Shown here: one piece after another, positions 35,030 through 47,346 of the stretch
Position numbering within the stretch: position 1 is the first letter of the stretch
Layout of the letters: every line of letters starts with the position of its first letter
Assembly (NCBI GenBank): GCA_958510875.1
Contig: OY294067.1
Span: 101,166,010 to 101,230,009 of the forward strand
Direction of reading: 5' to 3'
DNA length: 64,000 nt
Source: Endomychus coccineus
Lineage: Eukaryota > Arthropoda > Insecta > Coleoptera > Endomychidae
The notes under the pieces: model-generated
Seen by the model: only the letters and a program-made list of their open reading frames with translations
The model's database searches: none
What the model was told of the DNA's origin: nothing
Position numbers and translations under genes: made by a program

Positions 35030-35930
35030 CTCCAAGGGAATATTATCTACCAATTTAGGTATAACTTCTTGCATTATATTCAGGTAGCAGCCTGCTGAAA
35101 GGCCTCTTCATGAAGTCTATAAATTAGTTCAAAGATAAAGTGGCAGTTTCCTTGTTGTCAATATCCAGTATTATGTCTGTTCTTATTACCAATTGCAGAA
35201 AATGAGAGGATATTCAGCATCTCCAAGATGTAAATAATTTACGATTTTCATTTTATAGGGTCTGAATTCATACTTTTTATAATGGTTTGTGCTCTACTTT
35301 TGATCACTCTAAGTTATGTCCCAATAGCCTAACATGAAGTCGAAGGAATTGCCTCTACTAAAGGCTAAAACATTAAGTTCATCAATTTCTCGATTTTCTT
35401 CATAATACGATTTGACCATGCAAATGCTGCATAATTCATGAAATTATTTTTAAGTATAGAAAACCTATTAGGAAACGGTTTTGCTCCAGAAATCTAGAAT
35501 AGATATGAAGATATCCAATGATGATTTCAATATTGAATTAAAAAAGTTTGGTATTCGGAAAATATACACATGAAAGACAATTCCAAAAATTCCTATTTTG
35601 ATCTGTAAAACTGCAGTGAGACATTAATTTTAGTACATTATTCTAAAAAAAAATTGAGGACTGAATGGGTTAATGATTAACGTATGCTCAACACTATCAC
35701 GAATCATCACTGTAACTGAATCGACAGTAGAAATGTACGGCTGATATGCTTTTCCATTCAACTCGTTGTTTCTCATGTGATCTATTGGTTCCTAATGAAT
35801 TATTTTGTTACGATCACAAACCAACATTATTTTCAACTACATTACAAAACATCTCATTCATACTCCTCAAGAGTGATCTCCATGATAACTTGAGAACGGT
35901 TTGAACGGTCTTACAATCTACCCAACACAC
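35030..35930. other. Possible decayed mariner 5' part
   Basis: No clear motif. It lies where the N-terminal half of the mariner-type transposase would be expected. Confidence 0.3.
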
Positions 35931-35934
35931 AACT

Positions 35935-36640
35935 AGGTAGCATTGCGTCTGGATAGAATTTGACGAGTCGGAAATGTCCAAATTGAGGTGATGCTGCTGT
36001 TTTGTGTTTTATTCTATTATCATCATTATTATTTACGAGTTCATTATATCGTCGTCTCACAACCAAACTATTCTAGGTCCATTATTACAATATTTCCAAA
36101 GGCATTGCTTCTGGACAGAATTTGACGAGTCGGAAATGTCCAAATTGAGGTGATGCTGCTGTTTTGTGTTTTATTCTATTATTATCATTATTATTTACAA
36201 GTTCATAATAATGTCGTCTCACAACCAAACTATTCTAGGTCCATTATTACAATATTTTCGAAGGCATTGCTTCTGGACAGAATTTGACGAGTAGGGAATG
36301 TCGAAATTGATGTGATGCTGCTGTCTTGTGTTTTATTGCTATTATTATCATTCTTATTCACAAGTTTATATTATCGTCGTCTTAGAGACGAACTATTGTA
36401 GGTCCATTCTTAAAAATTTCCAAAGGCATGATTTGGTAAATTCGTGGTTAATTGCTTCTGGACAGAATTTGACGAGTCGGGAATGTCGAAATTGAGGTTA
36501 CGCTGCTGTTTTGTGTTTATTACTATTATCATCTTCACTATTCACAAGTTTATTATATCGTCGTCTTAGAACCAAACTATTCTAGGTTCATTATAACAAA
36601 TTTTTAAAGGCATACTCTGGTAAATCCGTAGTTAATTGCA
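35935..36640. repeat. 162-bp tandem repeat, four copies
   Basis: tgacgagtcgg (or its variant) begins at 35961, 36123, 36285 and 36470. The first two intervals are 162 bp. The third is 185 bp, because 23 bp (gatttggtaaattcgtggttaat) are extra, a segment that also recurs after the last unit. Each unit contains gatgctgctgttttgtgttttatt and a cgtcgtct...accaaactattctaggtcc part. No coding potential. It is a minisatellite or the tandem core of a larger element. Confidence 0.9.
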
Positions 36641-36879
36641 ACGAACGAACTGGATACAATTCCGAACATTCAAAAGATTTAAAAACCAGACGTAGTGCAT
36701 AACAGAAGCATCATCATTTAATGATGGGATATGAAAACAGAAATCATCTTCCAAATTATTACATCGTATTTTGGACCTATTATTCTTAAGTTAACATTTC
36801 CGAAAAGTATTGACGCCAATACGCATTGTGATGCCATTATATCATTCACAAGAAAGGAACTTTATATTCACAATCAGTT

Positions 36880-39194
36880 TTTTTTTGTTGTTGTTGTGGA
36901 GGTGGAGAAAACCCTTTATGGGGAGGTAATGAGCCTTTGAACCTCAAGGTCTACTGTGAGAGTCATCATTCCAGGCATACTCACTAAAAACTTCACCCCC
37001 TTTGTAGGCTTGTCTGGCTATCGCCTCCGGTGACACTTAGGATTGCTGGGACATTGTATCTTGCCTATGTTTCGTTTGTTTACGGTATCCACTCAAGTAT
37101 TTTTGTACCTTGTACAAGTTTGTACGAGTCCTTTACAGGGTGGGCACTGTATAATTCTGGTTCGCCGTTAGGCTTTCCAAAAATTGACTGTCGTTTGCGA
37201 TCGAGCGCCTCGCATTTACACAGTATGTGTGTCACTGTTTCTGTATCCATACCTCAAAGTCTGCATGTCAGGTCGCCATTGTACAGTCTCATTTTGTTTA
37301 GGTGCTCTTTTACTGGCGCATGGCCAGTCATGAGCCCTATTACGACTTTTATTTTTTCCCTATTTAGTGCTAATAGGTCTGTCGTTCTTTTGTTACCGGG
37401 GCATTGATGTATTTCTTCCCATGTTCGTTTCCTGGGATTTTTCCCCAGTATTCTTTGTGGTTTTTCATGATCCAGTCTTCTACAGACCTTCGTGCTGTTC
37501 GTTTTGGTACCACCATGGTCTGTTCTGGATTTGGAGCGTTCTCTGACCCTCTTTTCGCAAGTTCATCGGCTTTTTCGTTGCCTGTCGTTCCCTGATGTCG
37601 CGGCACCCAAATCAGATTAACGCGGTTTCGTTCTGCCAGTATGTCAAGTTCTTTTTTGCATGTCCATACCAGACGGGATGTCACGTCCTGACTTCTCATT
37701 GCCTTAAGTGCAGCCTGGCTGGTTTAACCAACCAGTAGAGCATGTTAGGTCGTAGCCTCCATTTTTTCCCGAAGGAGCGTCTGGCCACATATAATGAGGT
37801 CTCCGCTTTTTTGATTACTTTTCCCAGATGTTGGTTCCAAGTCAATTTCGAGTCTAATATCACCCCGAGATATTTGACTTCCCCTTTCATCTGTACGGTT
37901 TCTCCTCGAATATTCAGAGGTCCCAAGTCCTTTGTTTTTTGTTCACGAGTGAATGCTACTATGGTGGCTTTGTGGGGACTGATATTCAGTCCCTCTGAAT
38001 CCGTCCATGTTGTCACTAGGTTCAGAGCCTTTTTCGAATTTGATCTCTGACCGTGGAGTTGTATTATCCTTGTACCAGGGCCACTATGTCGTCGGCATAT
38101 TCAAGGGTCCTGTATCCTTTGTCCTAGAGGGTTCTCTGTAGCCCGTCCACGACCAGGTTCCACAGGAGTGGAGAAAGTACTCCCCCCTGCGGGCATTCTC
38201 TGGCCACTCGGGCTACTACGGTCTCCTCCATTATGGTTGCATGTATCATCGTGTTCCTCAGCATTGACTCTATCCAGGCCACACATGATTCCTCCATTCC
38301 TCTGTGTTTGAGGGACCTGATGATTGAATCAATTGAGGTGTTGTCAAAAGCTCCTTCTATGTCTAGGAAAGCCGCTAGAAGGATTTCTTTATTTTCCAGC
38401 GTTTCTTCCACCCTTTTTACAAGTCGATGGAGTGCTGTTTCTGTTGAAAAGACAGTCTTGTAGTCATATTGGTCGCGGTGCACTGGTTTTTCTACCAGTA
38501 CACCGTCCCTTATGTGTCTATCTACTAGCTTTTCTAGAGCCTTGAGTTCGGATGACATAAGACTAATCGGTCTTAGGGACTTTACCCTAGAGCCAGGCTG
38601 GCTCTGAGCCTGATCTTCAGTAGTTCTGGCCCCTTCTGCAGCAGTACTGGGTAAATCCCATCCGAGCCCGGTGATTTATTTGGTTTAAATGAGTTTATAG
38701 CCCATTGAACCTTGTCATATAGCACCACCTTTTTAGCAATTAGAACTTTCCTTCGATCCTTGTATCAAGGTGTCAAGGCCATTTGTTCTTTGGTTAGCAG
38801 TTGTCTGAACCATTTGAGATCCAGGAAAGTGTCCCCTAAAGAGTTCCTCTATTGTTGCCTTCCCTGTGCGTGTGTACTGCCCTTGTTCGTTTTTAAGGGA
38901 GTTTATTGGTGGTTGTGTGTCCTTAGAGAGCATTCTGTGGAGTCTAGCACTTTCTTGAGTGCTTTCAATCTCCTCACAGTACTTCCTCCATGAATCTCTC
39001 TTAGCTTTTTCCAGTGCACTTTTATAAATGGTCAAGGTGATCTTGTAGTCATCCCACCTTCCATTTTTTTTGGCCCTGCTGAATTCTTTTCTGGCTTGTC
39101 CTCTCATTTTCGCAAGTGCGCTGTTCCACCAGGGCACTTTCCTGGTAGATTTCCTTGTAGATAGAGGACAATTTTTGTTGAACTCAGAGATGAT
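36880..39194 (-). mobile_element. Non-LTR retrotransposon copy with TSD
   Basis: Minus-strand element with a T-rich left edge (coding-strand poly-A/CAA tail) and caatcagtt on both sides (36871-36879 and 39195-39203), a 9-bp target duplication. It is 5' truncated: the first frame (39197-38733) is the linker before RT, with PWWNSALAKMRGQARKEFSR. RT follows (38558-38124) with AAFLDIEGAFDNTSIDS (motif A) and CPQGGVLSPLLWNLVVD, then YADD near 38095. The thumb frame (38016-37696) has KYLGVILDSKLTWNQH. RNase H (37699-37370) has NLIWVPRHQGTTGNEKADEL, and a Cys-rich end is near 37200. Frameshifts and one early stop after YADD show that it is dead but fairly young. Confidence 0.92.
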
Positions 39195-39203
39195 CAATCA
39201 GTT

Positions 39204-40495
39204 ACAACGCAATCCTTTTTGCAAGAAGTGCGGCGAAATTTGCTTGTCTGCATTATAAGTGCAATGCGTCATACTGTAGAAATAGAAACCATTCCCTCGC
39301 AGCAGAGGAAAAAGTGAAACATAGTTGAGAAATCAACATAAGGGAATCGCAATATAAGTTTTTCTCGACCCGCATTATTTGCAAGTGAATATATTCACAA
39401 CAGTTGCCAGTCATTACACTTATTCACATCAAACCCAAACATTCATAATTCTGAGGATAAAATCATGTTATTTTCCCATTTTCTGGAACAACAAAGATAG
39501 CCAACGTTATTTTGATTGAGAAAGCGGAATGGCATGAGGCGAAGTTTACCAGCAATATGAAAAAATGTTATTTATAAACAAGCAAATTTTGATAATTACT
39601 AAATGAACATATCATAAAAATGAGATTACTGGATAATGGTAATTTATTCATTCAAATTAACATGTTATTCATATCCACATAGAATACGCTGAACTATAGT
39701 TTGATTACTAAATCGGAATATGTGTATGGATAAAAACTTCATTATATAATAATAATTTCAGAATTTAAAATAATCGTGTTATGTAGTCTCATAGTATTTC
39801 TTAAATTCATCGGACCGTTAAATCAATGATAATTTCATACTCTCATTATTATAATTTCATGAAATAAATATACAGCATTATTCTATATCATCTATGTTGT
39901 GCAAATAAAATATGTATCGATGAAGTTGAGCTAAGATTCGGAGTAGTAACTCGTTAATGAAATCTCCATCAGAAATAAATTGACATCATGCACATAATTG
40001 CTTTTCCGGATGTAGTATCCCACCAATATACAAATCAAAACATTAAATAAATCTTACACGTTGTTCACACACATCGGATGACAAACTATCTGCAACAATT
40101 TCGGTGAGATCACTCAATCGAAAAATAGGACTACCTATAATCGCAAAACTGAAAAGATGAACCAGCAAAGTAAGAATGATGAAATGATCATTTACATTCA
40201 ATTTTGTATTTGAACATATATATCACATTTTTTTTTAAAAATTAATTCTGATCTCTGAATTCATATTCACAGTTCTTGAATACGACTTAGAGGGGAGTTT
40301 TTTCTTATATCAGGATAAAAAAATGGTTACCAAAATAACGAAAATTACTCTTATGTCAAAACCGCTCATACCCCATCATATCAAGTTCCTTTTTCGTTAA
40401 TTGATTTAATTGAAATCGAATCCCATCCAGTAACCCTTCTGAAATATTGTATATTCAATCAAAGTGTCCCATTAGAAAATGTTGAAAGATTATCA
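39204..40495. other. AT-rich stretch, nothing recognised
   Basis: No supported feature. Confidence 0.4.
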
Positions 40496-40505
40496 TTATT
40501 ACCTA

Positions 40506-41230
40506 AGGTCAGCCGGGCTTACATCCGAGACCGAGGGATTTAGCGCAGCGTGCCAAGATGACATAATCAACACCTTGGTCTATGGCCGCAACGTGATGAT
40601 TGTGCAGGTCCCTGATGTCCGCTTCAGAGCCTGTCGAAAGACGCTTTTCCACCTGCTGTCGGCATGTCTGGCAAAAGCGGCCCGGCGCACACTCATCACC
40701 ATAATGCGGGCCTATGGGTGCTGTATTGCCATCTAAGGCACTCATACATAATAGACCAAAAGCCGGAGTGCTACCTTAGATGCGAGGAGATATTGAGTTC
40801 GTTGTCGGAAACGACAAATGTCTACTGGAAATACCCGTTTCCGACAGTCAGGTCCATACAAGCAAATAGGCCTGACGTTGTCCTCGATAAACAAGCCAAG
40901 ACTATGTATGTCACGGAATTCTCTGCTCCGGCAGAAAAGAACATATTCTCGAAAGAGGATGAAAAATGGACAAAGAATCAAGATTTCCTTTTTGAGCTCA
41001 GCACGCTTTACAGTTCAGATGTCGTATTAGTGATTCTGATTATCGTTGTTTTGAGCGAAATTCGTTCCAACTTAAAGATAATTCCGCCCTGCAAGAACTA
41101 GGCACAGATGTTTTTAGCCCGGATGCAGAAGGCGACTGGGTTCAATAAGGCACACTATTTGGGAGCCTGAAATCACTCACCGCCTAGGGGGAGAATTAGC
41201 TTCAGTTACCGGATTTTGTTTTCTGGCGCG
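40506..41230 (+). mobile_element. R2/R4/Dong-like retrotransposon 3' fragment
   Basis: Plus-strand relative of the element at 32094-33615, retaining only the C-terminal part. SAGLTSETEGFSAACQDDI opens it, a PDVRFRACRK...LLSACL Cys region follows, and the endonuclease frame 40664-41101 has FPTVRSIQANRPDVVL (PD pair), YVTEFSAPAEKNIFSKEDEK and a LSTLYSSDVVLVILI strand. The PD...E/K arrangement is that of the restriction-like endonuclease. A RMQKATGF remnant of the protein end lies near 41125. Frameshifted at about 40660 and 5' truncated. Confidence 0.82.
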
Positions 41231-41239
41231 ATAGCTGCG

Positions 41240-43380
41240 AAGTCGTAGGAGCGCGCAGCAGGCCATTCCAGGTATGAGTATAAGCGTATGCCAGCAGGAT
41301 AGCTCATGCATAAATGTTTTATCTGCTGATTTAATATGTATAAGAGTATTACCTACATATGTCTCAATGAAAATAGATATTATTATGTGTTCCTCTTATG
41401 CAAGACAAGAATCACTACTCGCGACGGATAACTGTTACTGAGTTATCTGAGTTACTGAGTTGAAAGGGTTTTTCAATACCTGTTTCTGACAGTTTTTCAT
41501 AGCCAATCCGAGATCGATATCTCTGTCACATTTACAACGTATTCTACAAGTCTCGCCGTTTCAACATGGAAGGCTATCCGAATAAATAATGCTTGGGAAT
41601 AAAATTCAATTCACTCAAGGACTGGAACCCAATGAACACGGATAGTTTCTTGTATTGACTGACTGTGATGTAGAGTAGTGGGAGGTTTAACCTGCTCTTC
41701 GAGATTGAATCAACTCTTGGATATTACATACTCTTAAAACTTCTTATGCTCTTCTACCGTCTACAATGTGTATTTGAGGTAAGTACTGATAGTTCAGACG
41801 TACCTGCCGCTCTTCTGGTTTTCTTTCTGTATGCAAAAAGCATCTGCAAAATTCGATATTTTATATCATTGTTTGGGTAATGCCGGCTTGGTCACCATTT
41901 TAGATTGGAAGGTGTGCCCGAAATCACCCCAAAAATCACTTTATCACATAGTTTCAGACAATCAGTTCAGAGGTTATGGATTAAATAAAGCATGGCATGG
42001 TACCACTGTCTAGGCGAATAATATTTCAACTTGTCTACAAAAATTTTTCATCGCTAGATCGTTGACTGAAAAATATCATTGCGAAAGGGCGTGACATGTC
42101 AAAATGATAATAGCCTGATTCACATTAGGTTATACGGTATTGTCCCGGTGACCATTATTTCTCTTTTCTCCCTACTACACACTACTAGTAGTTATTAGAA
42201 AAATGTATTATGGAAATTCTGAAAGGAATGCTGAACAAATAAACATTTTAACAACAACTAATAAGATTAATTGAATGATGAGAAGGAAAGAGAAATAATA
42301 ATGTTATAGCTCCATACGAATGATAATTAAGTACTCCTTTCACTTATCATATTACATCTGTATTTGCAATAGTTAGATGTATGGAATTACGGTACTGCAT
42401 AGCTACTTTCTTTGAACTTTACGGTCAATGCCAATAATTTCTACCTGAAGAAATGTGTATTGACGTCAATTCTGATTTAATGACACCAATCGTGCTTGTG
42501 TATTATCTTGATGTAAATAATATCTTGTTCAATATAGACATACCATAACAGTCATTTAAGTTGTTTCCTTCTAGGAACAATTTCTAACTGGAAAATAATT
42601 CAATCGTTTCTGTATACGTTATAATGAGAGTTATTAATCATATGACAATTATTTCCTACGGAAACTCACCCGGTCACGCGAAGGTCATGAATAAGCGCAA
42701 CGGTGAAAAAAGTCCAAATATCGGAAGTGATTCGGAAAACCAAGAATATTATTCCCACGAATGGCACCCACTGTTGTTATTCAAATAAACATTTTAACAA
42801 CTTGTTATTGGATGAATTAATACGAATACTCTCCTAAGAATACCTTTTTTCTGTTTTTGGAATGAATGATGTAACAACTCTGAAGGACTGAATAGATCAT
42901 GTAGGAATTTGTAAATAATGTCCACACATTCGGAAATGTTCATGCAGAATCTAAATTTCAAGGATATTATGGGTAATATTCAATTGTTTCATCTCTGTTT
43001 CCCACTGGAATTAACGAAGTTTGTATGTCTGATGGAATTTCAGTGAGTTTTCATATTCAAACCAGAATTTTAATGTGATAATAAAAATAACGTTCATTCA
43101 CTTATGAGATTGTTGAATGTATATTCATTACACTTACATCATAAATGAACAACATATTAGATACTAATGTGGGTATTGAAAAATCCTCCATGATAGCTGA
43201 AACGGATAGCGGATGACAGCGACATAGAATTACATGTCAATTTTCACAAAATGCATGAGATAAGTCATAGATTACTGGAATTTAACAACAGGAAACAACG
43301 AATCGTGACGTCACAAAGTTAGATTGGCTCGTATATCAGCACTGTCCTAAATACTACTATAATATTAATTCTTGACCCAG
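41240..43380. other. AT-rich stretch, nothing recognised
   Basis: No coding region supported. A 60-codon plus frame at 41831-42013 is unassigned. Confidence 0.4.
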
Positions 43381-43384
43381 GTGT

Positions 43385-45080
43385 GAATTATATAAAATAT
43401 TAATTCTTGGGAAATAGGTCCCATTAACATGTATGTCAATCATATTGTCGTCTTCACTTACGTCTCACGACCATCATCAGAACACTTTTGACAACTACTT
43501 CAATAACTAAATCGCGGGATATCTTAAACTAATTGAACTAAGCAATAAGCGTCTCTATAGCATCGATTTCAATTAGAAATGACTGCGCCGCAACAAAGGA
43601 TAAGACACGAATATTTGAAATTGTAAAAAAAAACGTCCAAAATATATGACTATGTATTAGAAATTTTCACAATAATTTTTCTATAGTTAAAGAGAAATCT
43701 CGGCGAAGAGGTGAAATAGCGTGGAACTGAAATCCCTTAAGCTGTACTAATGTTACTGATTTTAATCAGCTACCTACATATACACAATTTTAAACAATAT
43801 GAAGAACAACGTAGGAATTTGCAACTGTTTAAATAACTAAATTCGTATAAATTTGACTCAATTATTGTACAATATGTACATCCACTTTGCCAAAATTGCC
43901 TCAGAACTATGTAAGCATTTTTCTTCCCCATTAGATCAGAATTAAAACACTCCTCTTATTCAAAGTAACACAGGAAAAGATTGTAAAAACTTCTAGTCTC
44001 TTAAAAAATTGAACTAGCTCTGGTTTTGATGGAATACTTCTTTCAATTTTGAGGGAGGGCATTATAAATATAGTAAGACCATTCTACTACATTTTGAACA
44101 ATTTTTTCACATGTGGAGTGTTTCCTCATTATGAAAACCTCGTTGATAATGCCAGTCTAAAAAAGGAATGAGCCAGAAGATCTAGGGAATTACCGACCAA
44201 TTAGTTTGCTATCTCCTTCCCCCAAACTGTATGAGAAGCTATTATGCAATAGATTGATGATTCTTTTTACAAAATATAAGATTTCCAGTGAAAGTCAACA
44301 TGGATTTCTTGAGGAACATAATTCGGAAACAGCAATTTTCAAATCGATTCTAACATCCTTATAAAATAAAGAAATCCCATGCGGACTATTTCTTGATCTT
44401 TCCAAGGCCTTTCTCGATCTTTCCAGAGCCGGTTGTTGTTGTTTACAGAATTAGCATCAAGTTTTATGTGAGTCATGTCCAGGATAGGTCTTTCATAATG
44501 ATTGGTTTCTTTGTTTTCTATAATCTGAAAATCGTTGATTTGATCCATATAACAGATAGCTCAGTATTGGTTTATTTAGATTTTATTGGAACTGAGCATT
44601 AACCATCTTTATGGACAATCAAAAATGTCTACGTCGCAACAACGAACAAAACATGAATAATTGAAATGATAACACAATAACGTCCAAAGTATCTGAATAT
44701 GTATCAAAAACCACTACTACAAAACCTGAGTTATCGAATCTGTAAAACATAACGTTCAAATATATGAATATGTATTATAAAACCACTACACAATAATTTT
44801 TCTATAGTTAAAGACATCAAATCTCTGCGACGAGGTGATATAGTGTGGCACTAAGGAAATCCGTACAAATTTGCATGTGTTTATGTAATTAAATTTGTAT
44901 AAAATTGACTCAATGATTGTACATCGGTTCTATTGCAGAATTGGCATCAAGTTTCATGTGACTCATATCCAGAACAGCTCTTTTGTGATAATTGGTCTCT
45001 TTGTTTTTTAGTTATCTGGAAATTTTTGACTTGATCCAAAAAACAGATTACCCAGGGCCTCCGTATTGTATTATTCAGAG
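43385..45080 (-). mobile_element. PLE terminal segments in tandem, with nested insertion
   Basis: 43385-43915 matches the terminal part of the PLE at 53810-55260 by eye (shared gggaaataggtc, tctcacgaccatcatcagaa, cgtccaaa landmarks). A second copy of part of it lies at 44616-44925. A following block (gcatcaagttttatgtgagtcat...) occurs at 44440-44600 and again at 44926-45080. So the order is A, insertion, B, A', B', a partial tandem of the PLE end, which PLEs often show. The first A and B are separated by an RT fragment. The strand is inferred from the coding PLE at 53810-55260. Confidence 0.65.
43940..44420 (+). mobile_element. Nested non-LTR RT fragment
   Basis: The plus strand reads GFDGILLSILREGIINIV, then a VF(K)KG-like turn, EDLGNYRPISLLSPSPKLYE, SSESQHGFLEEHNSETAIF, and ends at FLDLSKAF (motif A). 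These are successive fingers/palm blocks of a CR1/Jockey-type RT. The fragment stops at motif A, where ctcgatctttcc nearly repeats the preceding sequence. It lies between two PLE-derived blocks and so was probably inserted into the PLE copy. Confidence 0.8.
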
Positions 45081-45084
45081 CCTA

Positions 45085-46410
45085 TTGGTAACTTAAGCTG
45101 GACAGGTTCCTCATTTTAGTTTATTGATATGGAAGTAAGTGTGAAAATATGTTTTCTGCATCTACCAATCTTTCGGTACTAATACATAGATTTCAGATTT
45201 TATTTGACATAAGACAATTCTAGTTTTCCTTATGATATTCTGGTAAAAGTGACATTCAGGCGGAATCAAGGAATGTTACGAAATATCAGAAGATTATTGA
45301 TTGAGTACAATTGGAATTGTCGTAGTCGTAAGCCAGTGTAACCTATTAGATAGCAAATCAATATTCATCATCATATACCCTTGGTTGTATGTTTTCGTAG
45401 TAGAGCAATTTCAATTATTATTATATAACTGATAACACACATGTCGTTTTAATTTTTAAAATACCGGATACGGAATAATTAATTCTTGATTCGGAACTAG
45501 TTACGCACTTAGTCGTATGCAGGCTATCAATGGTAGTAAACAAGTTTTTGTTAATATTTATTTTCCTGTTGAAGGTCGTGACTTGCAATTATATTATTAG
45601 AGAAAGAGAATAAATAACATTCATTGGCATCATTGAGATGGAAAATACTTGTATCGTTTCGACTTCAATAGCCTTCCTACTCTGATATACTTATCGTAGT
45701 CATAACATAGCGTCATGTGGCTGATTTATCTCTCTGGTTCAAGTACTCAGACCTGGCTCGTGAGAAAAGAGGGACAAAGTAATTAAAATGATCACATTCA
45801 TGAGTTGCAACCAGATTATTTTTATCAATGGTGCAACGGTCTATACTGTAGTGCTCAAATTATCACAATCAAATAGAAAATTTACAAGAGAATTAGAAAT
45901 AAAATATGAATATACTAATTTATCTCATATTGGCTTTTACCAGATAACAATGATAGGGTCTTTCTAGTCCCAATCGATCAGTAATGTCACAAACCTATAG
46001 TTGCAGACAAGTGAACAGTTAGTAGATCTCATCAGCGGAGCGAGGAAGTTTGCAAAGCTACTGAACTATCTCTGTTAAAGGTAGTCATAACAGTCAGAAG
46101 TATCTCACGCCATCTGTAAATAGATGTCCTACTAAGAAATCAAACAAAGTACCAGTTTGACTGATAGATTTCTCGAACTTTACAAAAGTTACGGGAAATC
46201 TGAGACCACTTGAGTAAGCCAGATGGCGCAGATATCTATTCCAAACTACTTATAAATCTTTCCCCTGAGGAGAGAAGAAAAAAATCAATTTCTCTTTATT
46301 TGGCTTTAATGACCCAATCAAGTCTGGGAAATTTTTTTCAAAAACTGAATCTGCTGTTGTGGCGATCATAATAGGTTTTTCCGCAATATTCGAATCTGAT
46401 AAATGATAAT
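45085..46410. other. AT-rich stretch, nothing recognised
   Basis: No supported feature. Confidence 0.4.
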
Positions 46411-46419
46411 CATCACAAT

Positions 46420-47288
46420 TTGTTCAACTTTTTTGAGCATATCTTTCCAGTAATAGCTCTTCTGAAGATTGTTATACATGCTATTCTATCCGGCATGGCA
46501 TACACAATCACCTCACAATGTGTACTTGATTGCGTCAAAGAACTAACGGCACTAGTAATGAACCCTAATAGAGTAACACTCGTTTGGGAGTCTGAAGAAA
46601 CCAAACGAGAAGGGACAGAAACTGCCGTCGCACTCGCTAAAGCGGGGGCGGAAAAACCACTGATTGGACCAGAGCCAACCTGTGGCATTTCTCATAACAC
46701 AGCGAAATCTGTAATCCAAAAATGGCTCGAGATAGAGCACCGTGCCTACTGGAGAAAACTACCCCGTATGTCACACATCAGCGACTGATGGGAGATTTCC
46801 AGCAGCAACGAGCAAAAAATCTGCTGACGTTCAGCAGACAAGAAATACGGAATCTTGTTGCATTCCTGACCGGACACGCCCCATGCAGCAAACACCTCTA
46901 CACGATGGGACTGGTGGATCAGCCCACTTGTAGGGGTGGCCGCGTGGAAGATGAGACACCTATGCATGTGCTGTGTCAGTGCACGGCATACACGGTAGAT
47001 CGTCGGACATACCTCGGAGACGATAAGACTACACCCGAGGAAATCAGAAGTACCCCCTATATCAGGCTACTGAAAGTCATAGAATACACCGGACTGATGA
47101 GGGGGTAGAAACAAGTGAGGGCACAATAGGACTATAATGACCGTAGTGCTGTGGGGCTCCCCTAGGATAGAGAACCAACCTCACGGAGGAGGGTTTTTTT
47201 TTAGTCGGTAGGAATCCGGCACACCCGGGGGAATGGGCACCTGAGGCGTCTATGTAGGATTTCCCCTCCTCTACGCAAAAAAAAAAAA
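46420..47288 (+). mobile_element. Non-LTR retrotransposon, RNase H end with poly-A
   Basis: Plus-strand 3' end of an RNase-H-type element. The frame 46420-46788 has TSQCVLDCVKELTALVMNP...VTLVW and ALAKAGAEKPLIGPEPTCGI (RNase H end). The overlapping frame 46722-47108 has SRQEIRNLVAFLTGHAPCSK and a CRGGRVEDETPMHVLCQC block. It ends in an A-run at about 47277-47288. 5' truncated. It lies only about 60 bp from the stop codon of the minus-strand gene at 47347-49980 and is antisense to it, so it occupies that gene's 3' flank. Confidence 0.88.
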
Positions 47289-47346
47289 CGGCATGGCCAC
47301 CTATCGGTAATCTATGGAAATCAATTAGGAATGATTTCCTCTTTTC

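Noticed and set aside
44339..44602. Plus and minus frames as host genes
   Set aside because: They lie across the junction of a nested RT fragment and PLE terminal sequence.
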